Part shown: positions 43,601 to 50,291 of the stretch, in pieces
How the letters are laid out: the number at the start of each line of letters is the position of its first letter
Position numbering within the stretch: the first letter of the stretch is position 1
Origin: Struthio camelus
Taxonomy: Eukaryota; Chordata; Aves; Struthioniformes; Struthionidae
Direction of reading: 5' to 3'
DNA: 64,000 nt
Assembly: GCF_040807025.1 (NCBI RefSeq)
Contig: NC_090942.1
Coordinates: 62,142,911-62,206,910 of the forward strand
Made by a program: the position numbers and the translations under genes
Notes under the pieces: model-generated
Told to the model about the DNA's origin: nothing
The model's database searches: none
What the model saw: the letters and a program-made list of their open reading frames with translations, nothing else

Positions 43601-46600
43601 TAGGTACAACAAATAAAACAGAAATTTTATCAGAGTCCTCAGTAACAGATTAGTAAGAAAATACTCTTTACGGTTATGAATACTGCTTCAGTCCCACTTC
43701 TGATTTTTGAATAATCTTGTCTCCCTTCCAAAGCAAAGACATGGTGTCACTGTTTGAAATATTTTTCCACTTTCATTTTAGCCAGAATGTAAAGAATATG
43801 GGAAATGATAAAGTAGTTCCCCATGAATCAGCTGGCATTCAGGACTCAAGACAACTCATTGCTCCTGGAACACCAATTCAATTTGATATCGTACTGCCTG
43901 CCACAGAGTTCCTGGACCAGAACAGAGGTGGCAGGTATGGTCAGAGACAGTGATCACTTTTTAACAGAGTGATTTCAGAGGAGACCATTAGGTATTTTAT
44001 AGTATTTGTGACGACAATGTGTAATTAGCGTTTTTATTTTTATTTCACAGGCGTGCAAACCCATTTGGGGAATCTGAAGACAGCAGTAAAGATGAGGAGG
44101 AAGGTAAATGCTTCATTTTTCTAGTTAGAATTAGCCATGACCTTAGGTTCAATTTAGTTGTCAGCCTATCCTGTGTCTCTTAATGAAAGCTCTGACATCA
44201 CAGAGCATCAGTAACAGCCCCGTAATACAGTTGAAGGCAGTTACTCTTCACAAGCCTGCCTTTTAAACGTCCGTACCTGTGACAAAACACATCTCTTTCC
44301 TTGAGAGTCCAGGCTGCATTCCAGATAACCTTTACTTCAAAAGTTAAAAGGAAAAAAGAGTCAGTTGGGGTTTTTTTTTGTTTGTTGTTTTTAAAGAGTA
44401 GCTGTTGACTTCTTTAGAAAGGGTTTGATGGAACTATATTATAACTGTGCTTAAGTCTGAGGCTGCTCAGTAGCCATTGTTTACCTACCTGTACTCTAAA
44501 ATGCATAAGCTAAATCCCACAGAGACCCAGGTGATAGCTAGTAGTTATTAGAAATGTCTCTTTCAGCAACAGAAAGTTCATCGCTGCTATCCCCTCCTCC
44601 TCCCCACCTATTCCTCCTCCCACTGATGCAACACTGAAACGTAGCAGCAGATCTGACTTTCCTCTGCCAGTACGGGCAGGGCTCAGGCCCTGGCTGTACT
44701 CCTCCTCAGCACCAACTGCAACCGCTGTCGGGGACCAACAGCCCCTACAGGGATACTACTCGAAACCAAAACAGAAACAGTAGGTGTTAGATGCATGGTG
44801 TGGCTCAAGCTGACCTACCGATTCAGACAGTCTCGCTGACACGCACTGTTCCATTGCGAGGTAGGGTGGTTGCAGGCTGCCTGACAGCAGAGTAACTGTG
44901 ACGCAGGGGCACAGCTACACTGTAAGCAGCAGCACCCTGCCCCAGTAAAGTATGTAAAACCGAGCACAGTCCTTAGGTGACTGCCCTCCTTCTCTGACTG
45001 CACAAGTGGCTCTGCATTATAGTCACTAGCTCAGCTGAAAAGCTCATGCTTAACAATCTCTTTGTGGTGCTGTCCTGTGCAACGTAGACATAGCTGCTGC
45101 GTTCCTGGAGCAGTGACATTCTGCAAGACTCATACTGCCTGACCTTGCTCACTACCAAACATAGAGAGAGCCTGATAAAACGACAGCTTTGTCACATAAC
45201 AGCTATTCTGTTGTAAATAAGAGACTGATAAGAGATAGTCAACGAGCAAGGAAGAATTTAATGAAAAACTCATTAGAACCATCTGCAGGGAAGGTCAGAA
45301 AGCCATGGAACAAATTGAGGAATATACAAGGTCTAAAGATAAGAATTAGTTTGACGTCAGTCAAGGCTTATGCAAAATTACTAATTTATCACAGTTTATT
45401 TGTCACAGTTCCTCCAGCTTATAACAAGACAGGCAAGTGAATTATACCAGCTAAAAGTTCACAAAGGACTACTTGCTTACATTTTTAAAGCTTCCAAGCA
45501 GCTGTGGTTTTGTTCTACTTGCTGCCTATTCAAGTACTCTTTAAAAAAACTGGGTCAGAGTAATGCCTGGCTAGTATGAGAAGGAAGTCACCACCCACTG
45601 GTCTTCTGCTGAATTTCCAAGGGGAAAAAAAAAAATCTGTGGCTAGGTTGTTTTCCAGTAGTCGAAGTTATGTATGAAGCAGCACAGTGAAGGAGGTTAT
45701 GCCTTTTGTCTTCCAGATTCACTCCTGCAGCAGATGTTTGTAGTTCGGTTTTTAGGATCTATGGCTGTTCAGTCAGATGATACAAGTGAGGTGATTTATG
45801 AAGCTATGAGACAAGTGTTAGCTGCTCGAGCCATTCATAACATATTCCGTATGACTGAATCCCATCTTATGGTCACCAGCAAGAACTTGAGGTACTATAA
45901 AACCTTCATCACTTTTATCGTTTCTCAGCTTTATTTTCTCTTTGTACAACTTACGATTAGCACAATATTTTTGGTTTTGTTTTTCCAAGAAATACACCCT
46001 TGGAGTGTCAAGATCCTGAGATTTACTTTACTTAGTAAAACATCTCTCTCTTTTTATTCTGCAGTGTCTAGAAATCATCCTCTTGACAAAGTTGTATGAA
46101 CATCCTTCCAAAATACAGAGGATGCAATAGGGCGATAAGGCACTCAAAGATACAGAAAAATGCATTGACAGACTGAGGTCCAAAAAGATTCTCTTACTTC
46201 ACATACAGTAACGTGTTTCAATGCAAGAGAGCCATCACTTTTTCCTGTTGTCAGTATCGTCACTGTAGAGTATGTTCGTACGAGACATTTGCTTTAGCTG
46301 TAGTGAGTTTAAGCACCTATGCATGTAACGCTAGTTCATGCATTCAGGATGCTTAACCAGTTAGCGAGTCCAGAGGGATGTTGTGACCCACAGGTCAGGC
46401 AGCTGGGAATCAGAGTCTGCAGTTGAACTTTGCCATTGACTAATCACAGATAAAGTGCTTGACTCCGTATGCATGTCTCCTCATCTGTAAAACAGTGATA
46501 GTGATTGCCTTTGTATTGCAAAGCACCTTGAAGTCACCGTTAAGAGTTGCTCTTCTAAAACCTTTTTTTTTTTTTTAAACAAACAAAATTGCAGGTTAAT

Positions 46601-48713
46601 AGATCCTCAAACCCAAGTTACGCGAACAAGTGTAAGTAACTTTCCTTTGTTTTGATGCTGGTTTTCTGCTACAGCAGTGAACGCTCAGTCACATGAACCT
46701 GAGCTCTCAACCAAGCTAAGTATAGATAGTAAAAAAACTGTTGATTATATTTTTCCAGTTTGAGCTTGCAAGCGTGACGCAGTTCGCTGCTCATCAGGAT
46801 AACAAGAGACTGATTGGTTTTGTGGTCCATCTTAGTGAGACTGTGGGAGAAGAATCCATGAGCGCATATATTTTTGAGAGCAACACGGAAGGGGAAAAGG
46901 TTTGCATAACATTTAATAATGTACTTTATTTAGAAAAACAGGTCTTAGGCTTCTTGGCTTACACATCAGGGAAACTGTTACAGAAGGAAGAGCAGCTGGA
47001 TTTCTAGCTAGGATAACATGCCTTAACATGCAAGCCTTTGATGCCTTTAGTCTAAAAAACTAATTTACAGATAATGCAGCAGCACATGTAACAAGACAGA
47101 AACAACGTGATTGCCAATACAAACAGCAAGAGATACAGGAAAGTGCGTGTCTAGCATCAACACTAACAAAAATGAATTTGTCAGCTATGTTGAGACAAGT
47201 ACATCTATAAAGCTCTCATAGAAGAGATAGCCATATTGTGCTAACACCACTGGATAGAGCTGTGTGCTTGCTGCATGCGATAATGATATGAGAATAGGAT
47301 AACTAAAGGAGGAACGTGCTGGGGAATTTTTCTGTTTTAAAACAGAAAAGAAGTACTTAGTTTTAAAAAAAAAAAAAAAAAAAGTACTTAGTTCCAAACT
47401 TCAGGGTGTTCTGCAACGCACTAAAGTTTGGTGAAGAAAGTTTCACACGCAGCAACAAAATGAAATGAATTGAACAGAAAGATGAACTGACTGGCCTTAA
47501 GTGAGCTTTGAAACAGCACCAAGGACAGTTTTATTTTTGTGTAGTTGTTCTAGTGAGTTGATGTCCTCTGTTTTTAGACCTTCATTTACGACTGAGTTTT
47601 CATTGATGCTTCTATGTTTTAGTCAAGATTAAGCATTGAACCCAAAAAAACAAGACTTACATACGTTTCTTCCTTAGATTTGCTATGCCATCAGCTTGGG
47701 AAAAGAAATCATTGAGGCACAGAAGGTAAAAGTGTTTTAATTTCTTTCCTTGCATCTGTGTTTTGAGGCATACTCTTCTGATCATGGCTGTGCTGTCCAG
47801 CTACCTCTGCTGGACATTGTGGCGGGGACACACCTGCTGCTTCTAATGTTTTGCAGATACGATTTAACAGAGCCACTGGGTATATAAAAATAAACTTAAT
47901 TTGACTTTGCCATAGCTTGATTTGAGATAAAACTTACCTCCCTAAATCAAACTCAGAACTATACAAATCCATTTTCATATGTGGATGGAAATTGTGAGCA
48001 AGGTTAAAGTAAACCCTTTGGATGAAGTGCAAACTGCACCTATTACAGTTTCATTTTTAGAAACTCATATTCCTTCCTCCCTTCGGGAGGAAAACTCACA
48101 ACGTTTTTTCATTTAAAATGAATGGCAAAGTTAGCCCATTATGTAAATTTACCCATGTAAAGATTTGACACTAATACATAACACTTCCTGTATATTCTTA
48201 CTGCTGGCGTTTCAGAACAAGTTGGGAGAAAGACCTCTTGGTCGCAGATAATTAGTACAAGTATAGCAAATGAGAATTTTGTTGGACAGTTAGTTATTTA
48301 AGATTTTTTTCCTCGGTTTTCAGTGAACACAGCAATTCTAGGCAAGAGCAGCAGAATAAAAGCTCAAAAGAAATGACCCATCTTTACATTCCTGAAGGGT
48401 TCTACTGAACTGAAATCAATTACCTGTGTTTCAAAACTTGAGATCAGAATTACCTGCATTGAAATCTTTAGGTTAAACGCTGTAATAGAAAAACAAGTTA
48501 CAGAACCTTAACAAGTACTGGAAAAATGATGTTCTTCTCTAAATGATTGCTGCAGCCACCTGAACTTTTTTTGTTTCCTTTTAGGACCCAGAAGCGTTAG
48601 CTCAGTTAATGAAGTCTGTGCCATTAACAAATGATGGAAAGTTCATGCTTTTGAATGATCAGTCAGAAGAGGATGGAACCATCCATGAAGAAGGAGAGGA
48701 GTCAGAAGCATAA
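9619..48713 (+). CDS. APPL2: APPL2, endosomal BAR-PH-PTB adaptor (complete, 21 exons)
   Basis: APPL2 is a Rab5-associated adaptor on early endosomes. It dimerises through a BAR domain and links receptors such as the adiponectin and insulin receptors to signalling. Coding exons: 9619-9672, 14385-14483, 24723-24782, 25239-25310, 28745-28832, 30944-30985, 31102-31160, 32144-32290, 34552-34634, 40356-40514, 41275-41463, 41781-41823, 41901-41957, 42076-42164, 43782-43934, 44051-44103, 45717-45891, 46595-46631, 46759-46899, 47678-47725, 48585-48713. They total 1977 nt, in frame throughout, giving 658 residues against 664 in human. Domains: BAR about 1-268, PH about 277-375, linker about 385-483, PTB about 484-631, acidic tail. 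The start MPAVDKLLLEEALQDSPQ matches APPL family N-termini and has A at -3. Residue identity and the WASHC4 neighbour favour APPL2 over APPL1. All introns are GT-AG. Introns 3 (456 nt) and 11 (317 nt) contain nothing I recognise. Confidence 0.97.
10840..10995 (+). mobile_element. CR1 LINE 3'-end fragment
   Basis: The stretch reads like the diverged 3' end of avian CR1 in sense orientation: a CCTTGGGAGATTTTTAAAACG block, then a GGTCTTGAGTAACCTGATCT block, then GGGGCTTGGACCAGATGACC and TCCAACCTGAATTGTTCCGTG. A 5'-truncated short copy of this kind is typical of CR1. It has no coding capacity. Confidence 0.75.
12945..13085 (-). mobile_element. MIR/CORE-SINE-like relic (antisense)
   Basis: The order of blocks AGGTGACTTACCCAAAG, then GTTGGGTTAGTCTAACTCCTA, then CCACTGAGCAACAGCGC resembles the reverse complement of an old tRNA-derived MIR-type SINE. 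It is highly diverged; the edges are guessed. Confidence 0.45.
13209..13257. other. Two overlapping, mutually exclusive hairpins
   Basis: One 10-bp stem pairs 13209-13218 with 13223-13232 around a GGGG loop. A second 11-bp stem pairs 13228-13238 with 13247-13257. They share bases 13228-13232, so both cannot form at once. The function, if any, is unknown. Confidence 0.7.
14108..14245 (+). mobile_element. MIR/CORE-SINE-like relic (sense)
   Basis: AGTTAGAGCAAGAGACTAGG resembles the tRNA-derived head of MIR-type SINEs, and the following GTCAGAACCTGG, CATCACTTTCTTAAGCGTCTG and TTTGCCTGTCCACAAG follow the expected order. It sits 140 bases before exon 2. Confidence 0.55.
14385..14483 (+). CDS. APPL2: APPL2 exon 2
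   Basis: Residues 19-51, first long BAR helix (TRSLLSVFEEDAGTLTEYTN). Acceptor TTGAAG|ACT, donor CAG|GTAATT. Confidence 0.97.
16955..17080 (+). mobile_element. MIR/CORE-SINE-like relic (sense)
   Basis: The run GGAAAGTGACTGCCATTCAC, TTTACTTATCTGTAGAGCAGG and GACTGACCTACTTTGATGCA parallels the CORE region of MIR-type SINEs. It is diverged and its ends are uncertain. Confidence 0.5.
21077..21172. repeat. (AAAC)n and poly(A) low-complexity stretch
   Basis: An A run followed by AAAC tetranucleotides (21077-21108), then a second poly(A) run near 21155-21172. Confidence 0.85.
24723..24782 (+). CDS. APPL2: APPL2 exon 3
   Basis: Residues 52-71 of the BAR domain (NEMCLATQQLSKQLLAYEKQ). Acceptor TTGTAG, donor CAG|GTATGT. 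It follows the longest intron of the gene. Confidence 0.97.
25239..25310 (+). CDS. APPL2: APPL2 exon 4
   Basis: Residues 72-95 of the BAR domain (HFALGKGDEEVISTLHYF and onward). Acceptor TTTCAG, donor GAG|GTAATT. Confidence 0.97.
25311..28744 (+). other. APPL2: APPL2 intron 4
   Basis: A 3.4-kb intron with an A13 run near 25617 and a small tandem array at about 28301-28341 (three near-copies of AAAGTAAAGGCCC). I recognise no gene or RNA in it. Confidence 0.8.
28301..28341. repeat. Short tandem repeat, about 13-14 bp unit, three copies
   Basis: AAAGTAAAGGCCC recurs twice and is followed by a copy with ATATAAAGGCCC. It looks like local duplication. Confidence 0.75.
28745..28832 (+). CDS. APPL2: APPL2 exon 5
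   Basis: Residues 96-124 plus the first base of Glu125, BAR domain (KQLADTMVLPIIQFREKDLT). Donor CGG|GTAAGT. Confidence 0.97.
28833..30943 (+). other. APPL2: APPL2 intron 5
   Basis: A 2.1-kb AT-rich intron. It contains a short CCAT tetranucleotide run near 29873-29890 and nothing else I can name. Confidence 0.8.
30944..30985 (+). CDS. APPL2: APPL2 exon 6
   Basis: A 42-nt exon giving residues 125-138 plus one base of Glu139 (EVSTLKDLFGLASN). Acceptor CCAG, donor ATG|GTATGT. Confidence 0.96.
31102..31160 (+). CDS. APPL2: APPL2 exon 7
   Basis: Residues 139-158 (EHDVSMAKYSRLPKRKENEK), a basic part of the BAR domain. It is separated from exon 6 by only 116 bases. Donor AAG|GTAAAG. Confidence 0.96.
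31161..32143 (+). other. APPL2: APPL2 intron 7
   Basis: A 983-nt intron. I see no supported feature in it; a possible very old transposon fragment near 31326-31400 was not firm enough to call. Confidence 0.7.
32144..32290 (+). CDS. APPL2: APPL2 exon 8
   Basis: Residues 159-207 of the BAR domain (RRKQHLSSLQYYCALNALQY in the middle). Acceptor ATTCAG, donor CAG|GTATGG. Confidence 0.97.
32291..34551 (+). other. APPL2: APPL2 intron 8
   Basis: A 2.3-kb intron with no recognisable gene, RNA or repeat. An open frame running into exon 9 from 34210 lacks any splice-site or family support. Confidence 0.75.
34552..34634 (+). CDS. APPL2: APPL2 exon 9
   Basis: Residues 208-234 plus two bases of Ser235 (INFFKKGAEMFSKRMDSFLS), last long BAR helix. 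Donor AAG|GTAAGA. Confidence 0.97.
34635..40355 (+). other. APPL2: APPL2 intron 9
   Basis: A 5.7-kb intron carrying a CR1 LINE remnant in antisense orientation at about 37240-38640. The rest is AT-rich and unremarkable. Confidence 0.85.
37240..38640 (-). mobile_element. CR1 LINE, 5'-truncated, degenerate ORF2
   Basis: On the minus strand this reads as the 3' half of a CR1 retrotransposon. A reverse transcriptase fragment near 38230-38580 shows IPIFKKGQ, TKGKSCLTN and the motif A region LDFDKAF (about 38300-38322); the downstream ADD box (LADDIKL) lies near 38039-38059. Past that comes the C-terminal part (EQVQ, stop, RATKMVRG) and the familiar CR1 3' end, with GGTTGGACCATATGACCTCC at 37261-37285. 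Frame breaks and stops throughout show it is dead. No target duplication is seen, as usual for CR1. The 5' edge near 38640 is uncertain. Confidence 0.88.
40356..40514 (+). CDS. APPL2: APPL2 exon 10
   Basis: Residues 235-287 plus two bases of Asn288. It carries the BAR end and the start of the PH domain (NRNLIQKAGYLNLR). Acceptor GCCAG, donor AAA|GTAAGA. Confidence 0.97.
40515..41274 (+). other. APPL2: APPL2 intron 10
   Basis: A 760-nt intron. It contains the duplicated hairpin block at 40988-41071 and an A18-type run near 41142-41160. Confidence 0.85.
40988..41071. repeat. Direct repeats around a 9-bp palindromic hairpin
   Basis: TTTAATTTGGGATGCTT occurs near 40989-41005 and again at 41055-41071. 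Between them GCTTGGAAC (41002-41010) and GTTCCAAGC (41015-41023) form a perfect 9-bp stem with a TAGC loop, and GTTCCAAGC recurs at 41039-41047. Confidence 0.9.
41275..41463 (+). CDS. APPL2: APPL2 exon 11
   Basis: Residues 288-350 plus two bases of Pro351, the main part of the PH domain (TTTWERLYFFTQGGNLMCQP). Donor ACC|GTATGA. Confidence 0.97.
41781..41823 (+). CDS. APPL2: APPL2 exon 12
   Basis: A 43-nt exon, residues 351-365 (GITLQAESKKEYEE), PH domain. Acceptor TTTTAG. The following intron is only 77 nt. Confidence 0.95.
41901..41957 (+). CDS. APPL2: APPL2 exon 13
   Basis: Residues 366-384 (WICAINNISRQIYLTDNPE), the conserved C-terminal helix of the PH domain with its tryptophan. Donor GAG|GTGGGA is weaker than most in the gene. 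Confidence 0.96.
42076..42164 (+). CDS. APPL2: APPL2 exon 14
   Basis: Residues 385-413 plus two bases of Ser414 (AAAIKLNQTALQAVTPITSF), the start of the PH-PTB linker. Donor CAG|GTAACG. Confidence 0.95.
42165..43781 (+). other. APPL2: APPL2 intron 14
   Basis: A 1.6-kb intron. I see nothing in it beyond ordinary AT-rich sequence. Confidence 0.75.
43782..43934 (+). CDS. APPL2: APPL2 exon 15
   Basis: Residues 414-464 plus two bases of Arg465. The variable linker is followed by the conserved block LIAPGTPIQFDIVLPATEFL. Donor CAG|GTATGG. Confidence 0.95.
44051..44103 (+). CDS. APPL2: APPL2 exon 16
   Basis: Residues 465-482 plus one base of Asp483 (RRANPFGESEDSSKDEEE), an NPF-containing acidic linker. 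Acceptor TCACAG, donor AAG|GTAAAT. Confidence 0.95.
44104..45716 (+). other. APPL2: APPL2 intron 16
   Basis: A 1.6-kb intron. A pyrimidine-rich stretch lies near 44590-44625. The 83-codon open frame at 45189-45440 has no recognisable homology or splice support. Confidence 0.75.
45717..45891 (+). CDS. APPL2: APPL2 exon 17
   Basis: Residues 483-540 plus two bases of Arg541, the first half of the PTB domain (DSLLQQMFVVRFLGSMAV and AMRQVLAARAIHNIFRMTES). Acceptor TTCCAG, donor GAG|GTACTA. Confidence 0.97.
46395..46545 (+). mobile_element. MIR/CORE-SINE-like relic (sense)
   Basis: In intron 17, GGGAATCAGAGTCTGCAG, TTTGCCATTGACTAATCACAG, TCTCCTCATCTGTAAAACAG and GCAAAGCACCTTGAAG follow the order of an old MIR-type SINE. 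The CTCATCTGTAAAA block is the clearest match. Confidence 0.6.
46595..46631 (+). CDS. APPL2: APPL2 exon 18
   Basis: A 37-nt exon giving residues 541-553 (RLIDPQTQVTRTS) of the PTB domain. Acceptor TTGCAG, donor AGT|GTAAGT. Confidence 0.95.
46759..46899 (+). CDS. APPL2: APPL2 exon 19
   Basis: Residues 554-600 of the PTB domain (FELASVTQFAAHQDNKRLIG and onward). Acceptor TTCCAG; the donor AAG|GTTTGC departs from consensus at +3 to +6. Confidence 0.96.
47351..47393. repeat. Poly(A) stretch flanked by a 12-bp direct repeat
   Basis: AAGTACTTAGTT is present at 47351-47362 and 47382-47393. Between the copies lies only TT followed by an A17 run. It lies in APPL2 intron 19. The layout is that of a target-site duplication around a bare poly(A) insert, but replication slippage could give the same picture. 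Confidence 0.85.
47678..47725 (+). CDS. APPL2: APPL2 exon 20
   Basis: Residues 601-616 (ICYAISLGKEIIEAQK), PTB domain. Acceptor CCTTAG, donor AAG|GTAAAA. Confidence 0.96.
48585..48713 (+). CDS. APPL2: APPL2 exon 21 (terminal, coding part)
   Basis: Residues 617-658 and the TAA stop: end of the PTB domain (DPEALAQLMKSVPLTNDGKF) and an acidic tail ending in EESEA, like human. A second TAA follows immediately. Confidence 0.97.
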   Translation, partial: DPEALAQLMKSVPLTNDGKFMLLNDQSEEDGTIHEEGEESEA

Positions 48714-48714
48714 T

Positions 48715-48748
48715 AAAAAAAAAAAAAAAAAAAGAGAGAGAGAGAGAA
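48715..48748. repeat. A19 then (GA)7 directly after the APPL2 stop
   Basis: The second stop codon runs into 19 A residues and then about seven GA units. AATAAA (48712-48717) overlaps the stop codon. Confidence 0.95.
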
Positions 48749-49548
48749 ACTTGTCATTTCCTACAGCCTGTGTGGAAGCAGGAAAAGCAGGGAGTCTTTC
48801 TGCAAGAATCTCTGGTTTTTAATCATCTGTACACGCATTAGGGCCCACTAGAGAGAATGCAGCATCTTCGCAGTGGAGTTTCGCTGGATTTACAATGAAG
48901 CAAAAGCAGAACTTAGCCTTGAAGGCTTTTTGCGTATGTGAATGTGTACTGTATAGATGTGTCTGGGAAGCTGACAATCTTAGGGAATGTTTCAGCATTA
49001 GCCCCTTGCTGCTGGTAGTTAAGGAGCACAGCCGTCAGCCACAAAGGGTTAATGTCATTTCTTCAGATTTAACTGGTAAGCAGCCTACACGTCCACTGCA
49101 ATCAGTGTAAGTTGTGAGCCGTCAGCTCCTTTAAAAAGAATAATAATCAATCAGGCCTCAAATTTCCCATAGTCATCAGTTTTCATAGCTTGCATGATTA
49201 TATGCATCTGAATGAAGGTTAAAAAATGCACTATTTACTTTATTTTCGGATGAAGTTATTTTTAGTGTAAGTAAGTGTAACAAGATTTATCTTTTGTGCT
49301 AGCTTATTTACAAACCAATTTGTTAAACACTAAATTTTTCCTATTAATATAATCTATTTTTATATTGCATCTGGAATAAGCTTACAGAAATCTAAAGTGC
49401 CTACTCTTACCTTCATGGGGACCACACTCACGTGCTGTAATTAAATAATGGACATAATGTACCTCCTCGATTTATTACTCTCAATACCACTGATATGCAG
49501 ACATCAAAAGTAGTCAACAAATGCGGCATGTTAGTTGTGTGCAGTTTT

Positions 49549-49582
49549 TATATGGTTAGGTTTCTTAAAACCTAACCATATA
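49549..49582 (+). other. Perfect 15-bp hairpin in APPL2 3' UTR
   Basis: TATATGGTTAGGTTT (49549-49563) pairs exactly with AAACCTAACCATATA (49568-49582) across a CTTA loop. It lies 159 bases before the proximal poly(A) signal. Confidence 0.95.
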
Positions 49583-49740
49583 TTCTATGGTTATTCTTAA
49601 AAAGTTAAGTTGCCAGACAGATAACAGTTGTAGGACAAATAAGTACTTTTATAGAGTTGTTTGTTTTTTTGTGTGTTTAACATTATGGTGACATAATATC
49701 TGAGAGTCTACCAGCACTCTTCAGTTGTAAGAAGCTGAGC

Positions 49741-49746
49741 AATAAA
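49741..49746 (+). terminator. APPL2: Proximal APPL2 poly(A) signal
   Basis: Canonical AATAAA about 1.03 kb after the stop codon, followed by moderately T-rich DNA. Confidence 0.65.
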
Positions 49747-49905
49747 ATGCTAGATTTTAAGTAAGTCTATGATGCATTGACTAGTCTCCCAGTACATTCC
49801 TGAAATGAGGCACTATGTATATTGGCTAATAAGTTTAGATCTTTTTTCTAGTTTAACCTGACAACATGATAAACTGTACTTTGCAAAAACAAGCAAAAAC
49901 AAACC

Positions 49906-49921
49906 GGGGGGGGGGGGGGGG
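49906..49921 (+). repeat. G16 homopolymer
   Basis: Sixteen consecutive G residues, followed by a further G5 run (GATGGGGGAG), between the two APPL2 poly(A) signals. It could form an RNA G-quadruplex. Confidence 0.9.
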
Positions 49922-50198
49922 AAGATGGGGGAGACTACCTGTGTAAGCTTTGTATTAATCAAGAAAAAGTAACTGGACCAAGTAGCTGAAATTCCTCAAC
50001 TGATTTTAATTCTTCTCAAGCATTTACTAGGAAAGTAGATTTTCTGTAAGCAGGATCTGTGCTACAGAGATGAAATCTTTCTGAAAAATCTCAGTTTGCA
50101 AGTGTTCAACATGGAATAAGTTCATTTAACTAGTTGTTTAATGTCTGTAAGAACTGCGGAAGAGAACTGTTAGTAACTGGCACAAACACTTCTTTATA

Positions 50199-50204
50199 AA
50201 TAAA
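50199..50204 (+). terminator. APPL2: Distal APPL2 poly(A) signal
   Basis: AATAAA within TTATAAATAAAAATTG, facing the candidate WASHC4 signal on the other strand about 80 bases away. Confidence 0.65.
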
Positions 50205-50285
50205 AATTGAAGCTGTCCTATTAAAAAATTAAAACCTGCTGAACTGTTACTGAAGACAACTAAGAATGAGGTTCTCAAAATTACA

Positions 50286-50291
50286 TTTATT
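50286..50291 (-). terminator. WASHC4: Candidate distal WASHC4 poly(A) signal
   Basis: TTTATT on the plus strand, that is AATAAA on the minus strand, in the orientation needed for WASHC4 and only about 80 bases past the distal APPL2 signal. Confidence 0.5.

Larger units (their letters stand above)
48714..50220 (+). other. APPL2: APPL2 3' UTR
   Basis: Non-coding sequence after the stop. It begins with an A19-(GA)7 run, holds a perfect 15-bp hairpin (49549-49582), a first AATAAA at 49741, a G16 run at 49906-49921 and a second AATAAA at 50199. The end point is inferred from the distal signal; cDNA evidence is not available here. Confidence 0.75.

Noticed and set aside
45189..45440. 83-codon basic open frame in APPL2 intron 16
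   Set aside because: Length is within chance for AT-rich DNA, and it matches no family I know.
9619..48713. Assignment to the paralogue APPL1
   Set aside because: The residues follow APPL2 rather than APPL1 (start MPAVDKLLLEEALQDSPQ, the PTB block and the EESEA end), and the convergent neighbour is WASHC4, as in human APPL2.
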